From positions 1 through 32,060 of the IMG/VR virus record IMGVR_UViG_3300006192_000532: a stretch of DNA of 32,060 bases. One strand, 5' to 3'. Below are positions 29,331 through 32,060 of this stretch, in pieces. The stretch is from a virus. A program made the translations under genes and the position numbers. Position 1 is the first letter of the stretch. Every line of letters begins with the position of its first letter. The notes beneath the pieces were generated by a model. The model was not told where the DNA came from. It ran no database searches and saw only the letters and a list, made by a program, of their open reading frames with translations.

Positions 29331-31586
29331 TCAATTTAGAAATTCTTCTTCTTTTAGTCGCAAACCGTAAATGAAAATTCCTTTCTTTGTCTTTTTGCGT
29401 TCAAACCCGGCAGTCTCCAAAGCAGTATAGAAATCGGTTGTACTCCTTGTGTACTCACCGTTGCGCCCACAATGGGCCCTGTATTCCTGATAAAACTCGC
29501 CGGATTTCTGCTGGTAGGACTTATTCACCTCGCAGCAATCCTCCAAGAAGGAAGCAAGCCAGTCATTGTTCTCTCTGTACGCTTTAATGGCGTCCTGAAC
29601 ACATGATGGAACAACAAAGTGGTAGTTAGCCTCAATAGCTTTCTTTGCTCCTTCGATGATCCAGCTCATGATGGACGGTCCTGCATTAGTAACAAGGTAG
29701 TCGGCAAAGTTTTTGATGTCGCTCCTACCCTCAATTTTTGCATTGAAGGGGATAACAATAAGACGCCTCCAGGTACCATCATCATTGGCACCGACTCTCG
29801 GTAGGTGGTTTGTGTAAAGCACCAATGTATGAGAAGGTTCAAACTTGAACGGGTCCTTATACTTTTTCTCAGCCTCAATTTCATCCGTAGAGCTGAGCTG
29901 CTTCACAATAGATGTGTTCAGGCGCATGCCCTCTTCAAGTTCGGAAGCAATGATGAGACGTTTGCCCTTGAGCTCAGCCATTTCAGGTTTTACATTTCTC
30001 CGACATCCAACCGTAAGCGTGTCCGCTGATATGGCACCGCTGTAAGAACCGAGCACCCTTGAGATGCTATTCCAAAAGGTAGACTTACCATTGCGACCCC
30101 CACCATAGGCAATGATGATCGCTTCCAGGTAAACTTTACCGATTGCTGAGAGACCAACAATCTGCTGAACATAATCAATCAGCTTTTGGTCGTTACAGAA
30201 AAACGTACTCAGTGCCTCTAACCAAATCTGCTCACCCTTATCTCCTGGTGAAGCGGTCGTTTGCTTTGTAATATAATCTGACGCCTCAGGAGCACGGCCA
30301 CCAGCGATACCCTTACGAAGGTCAAATGTAACACCCGGCGTGTTAAGAAGGAACTCGTCCTTATCTAAGTCGCTCACTTTGATTTCCAGCATCGGCTTTG
30401 CGGCCTGCAGTGCCGAGATGACATATTTCATATCTCTGCGCTTCATCACAAAAGCTTTGTAAGCCAGCGCCGACTGATATTTTTTTAATGCCTTTAATGG
30501 ATCACCAGAAAGTGAAGCTTCATACTTTTTACCGCCAGCAAGAATATCTTCTTCTTTTTCACCCAAGGCAACTAAAGCATTCAGAGCTCCTGTCACCTCA
30601 TCAATAGCATCCTGGAGCTGTAAATCGAGGAACTCTTCCATAGCACCAACCGACTGCTGCCTTGATTCCATCCAGAACTCACCATTAAAACGAAGGTAAT
30701 CTGTGGCATCGGTGTAACAAAGCTCATTGCCATATTCACGAGTCAGTACCTTCGCCTGGCCAATATCAGAAAAATCAGAAGGCCGCAGCGAGTTATTGTC
30801 AAAATCTGCATTGAAATCATCTGGAGGAACATACCCATCCTGACCTTGTACCTTCCTTGCAAACCTGATGGCGCTATTCCAAATAGCGGTAAGCTCTTCA
30901 TCATCCATAGGCGGGTCGCACTTTTTAGCTTCTTCCAAGAAGATCTCATGGGCTTTGCCGGTGCTACCGTATCTCTTTACAACACGACCAGCAAAACGCG
31001 ACAGCGTGTTATTGCGGCGACCTTCAGGTATTGAACTGCTACTTGTTTTTGTAGGTGCAGGAATGTCCTGAAGCAGCTCATCAATCGTGAGCCAGCCTTC
31101 ATTCCAGAAAACATCAGAGGCATCAGCGCCGTAGATGAAACGCGCTGCATCTAACGCATTCTCATCGAAGAATGGGAACTGAGCATGGATTGCTCTTTTC
31201 AAAGCCACGTATCCTTCCGCATCTGATATCTCTTCTATAGAAAAGTAAACATGGAACTTGGGTCGTACTGTTTTCCCGTCCTTAGGAATCATGTTGTGAC
31301 GGCTGGGAGCAATCGCATATGAGACATCTGATATCAGCTCATCCAAAGCCTCTGGCGTTATCCACTCATCCGGATTTTCGGTATGATCATTATCACAATC
31401 CATGACAATAACATCAGACTTAATGAAGTTATCTGCGCTGCGGTAGTTGTTCTTATACTCAGCACACACATGGTCGAGCTTCACCACTTCCTTAAGTTCA
31501 TCCACCGAGGTAACCACGCTTTTATTTGGATAGAGGCAGTTCTTCTGATTGCCGGTAAAGTTTGCGGTGCAAATCGTTAGCTGCAT
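29331..31586 (-). CDS. Primase-helicase (AEP primase with D5-like ATPase)
   Basis: A 751-residue replication protein of the phage/plasmid primase type. The N-terminal archaeo-eukaryotic primase domain (about 1-175) has the metal-binding DCD (63-65, in VMDCDND) and RPKFHVYF (108-115) with its catalytic His. A PriCT-like helical segment lies at about 190-245. After a D5_N-like region (about 410-490) comes the superfamily 3 helicase with Walker A GGGRNGKST (495-503), Walker B near ELKGKRLIIASELEEG, and a sensor Asn in LVLYTNHLPR. It should unwind and prime phage DNA at the origin. The ATG has GGAGGTTGAGTC and overlaps the upstream gene by ten bases. Confidence 0.94.
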   Translation of the reverse strand: MQLTICTANFTGNQKNCLYPNKSVVTSVDELKEVVKLDHVCAEYKNNYRSADNFIKSDVIVMDCDNDHTENPDEWITPEALDELISDVSYAIAPSRHNMIPKDGKTVRPKFHVYFSIEEISDAEGYVALKRAIHAQFPFFDENALDAARFIYGADASDVFWNEGWLTIDELLQDIPAPTKTSSSSIPEGRRNNTLSRFAGRVVKRYGSTGKAHEIFLEEAKKCDPPMDDEELTAIWNSAIRFARKVQGQDGYVPPDDFNADFDNNSLRPSDFSDIGQAKVLTREYGNELCYTDATDYLRFNGEFWMESRQQSVGAMEEFLDLQLQDAIDEVTGALNALVALGEKEEDILAGGKKYEASLSGDPLKALKKYQSALAYKAFVMKRRDMKYVISALQAAKPMLEIKVSDLDKDEFLLNTPGVTFDLRKGIAGGRAPEASDYITKQTTASPGDKGEQIWLEALSTFFCNDQKLIDYVQQIVGLSAIGKVYLEAIIIAYGGGRNGKSTFWNSISRVLGSYSGAISADTLTVGCRRNVKPEMAELKGKRLIIASELEEGMRLNTSIVKQLSSTDEIEAEKKYKDPFKFEPSHTLVLYTNHLPRVGANDDGTWRRLIVIPFNAKIEGRSDIKNFADYLVTNAGPSIMSWIIEGAKKAIEANYHFVVPSCVQDAIKAYRENNDWLASFLEDCCEVNKSYQQKSGEFYQEYRAHCGRNGEYTRSTTDFYTALETAGFERKKTKKGIFIYGLRLKEEEFLN

Positions 31587-32059
31587 GACTCAACCTCCTC
31601 CATATCCTCGGTGAAATAGCGAATCTTCATGCATCGCTTCTTGGCTTTATCAATCTCTCGCTGCATGCCATTCGTGATTTTCTCGCCGAACACCCACAGC
31701 TCATTGCATTTACCTAAGAAGACTATGTCCATGAACAGTGCAAGCTCGCGTTCTTCTGGATCATCATCTGAAAGGTATAAAGGTAAAAGTAGATGTGGAG
31801 CGAAGGCAATGGCATTTCTCTCGAAAACAGCGAATCGACTATACATCTTAGCCCTCTCTGTGTTTTTCTCTATATCACCCGCATAAGGTGAGCAGATAAA
31901 CACTAGCGGCCTGAAGACCTTGTCTTCCTTTTTTATGTTTCTCAGCGCTGGATAGGTTACACTTAACTGGACAAATTCATTGAGGTCTATACAATAGAAC
32001 TTAATATAATCAAAAGGAGAATATAATCCCCATGACACCACGTCCAAGAAGAACCTATA
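31577..32059 (-). CDS. DUF4406-like protein, 5' end at window edge
   Basis: A frame open to the right edge of the window, so the true start may lie outside; a TTG at 32047 without a clear ribosome site is the first possible start inside. The C-terminal 100 residues (about RPLVFICSPYAGDIEKN, AIAFAPHLLLPLYL, ELALFMDIVFLGKCNELWVFG, and GMQREIDKAKK) show the nucleoside 2-deoxyribosyltransferase-like fold of DUF4406 family phage proteins: a Rossmann-like start SPYAG, then the acidic D motif. A role in nucleotide metabolism is suggested by fold only. It overlaps the primase start by ten bases. Confidence 0.8.
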   Translation of the reverse strand, partial: YRFFLDVVSWGLYSPFDYIKFYCIDLNEFVQLSVTYPALRNIKKEDKVFRPLVFICSPYAGDIEKNTERAKMYSRFAVFERNAIAFAPHLLLPLYLSDDDPEERELALFMDIVFLGKCNELWVFGEKITNGMQREIDKAKKRCMKIRYFTEDMEEVESCS

Positions 32060-32060
32060 C

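Overview
The window is the left junction of a prophage in a low-GC Gram-positive chromosome, most likely a member of the Clostridia. Three AT-rich host genes (57-1981: a DegV lipid-binding protein, a phasin-like coiled-coil protein and a TetR regulator) form an operon read from the minus strand, with its promoter intact at 2024-2052. Bacteriophage DNA of visibly higher GC begins between about 2053 and 2171 and runs past the right edge of the window. Every gene I accept lies on the minus strand, so biological order runs from high to low coordinates. Genus-level identity cannot be fixed from these genes.

Read in transcription order, the prophage contains the following blocks. (1) A replication block, 32059-27267: a DUF4406-like protein cut by the window edge, an AEP primase/D5-type helicase fusion, a VRR-NUC nuclease, a SNF2-type helicase, a small conserved protein and a DUF1492 late-regulator-like protein. 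(2) A switch region, 26771-26828, where an extended -10 promoter is followed almost at once by a terminator hairpin. (3) A packaging and cargo block, 26742-20157: HNH endonuclease, candidate cos site, small terminase, S-adenosylmethionine synthetase, ParB-methyltransferase fusion, three small accessory genes, a terminator and the large terminase. (4) A head block, 20129-15683: portal, ClpP-like prohead protease, HK97-fold capsid, head fibre protein, connector, head closure, HK97 gp10-like protein. (5) A tail block of a long, non-contractile (siphovirus) tail, 15696-7306: tail terminator, tail tube, G/GT chaperone pair made by a predicted -1 frameshift, tape measure, distal tail protein, two large tip/baseplate proteins. 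(6) A lysis block, 7239-6134: holin and an amidase with a SPOR domain, bounded by two strong terminators. (7) An integration block, 5992-2172: a small SHOCT-like protein, two full-length large serine recombinases and, between them, a 138-residue protein that has only the recombinase DNA-binding domain.

The genes are tightly packed, with many 4-nt stop/start overlaps and strong Shine-Dalgarno sequences. No gap without a gene exceeds 160 bases, and the informative gaps are described individually. I saw no tRNA, rRNA, CRISPR array or insertion sequence.

The observations I rate highest are the C-CCG-GGG slippery heptamer that joins the two tail-chaperone frames, the promoter-terminator pair in front of the late genes that resembles the lambda pR'-tR' arrangement, the metK and methyltransferase genes placed between the two terminase subunits, the three-part recombinase module, the repeat-rich candidate replication origin at 29200-29328, and a large-terminase reading frame whose Shine-Dalgarno points to an ATT codon.
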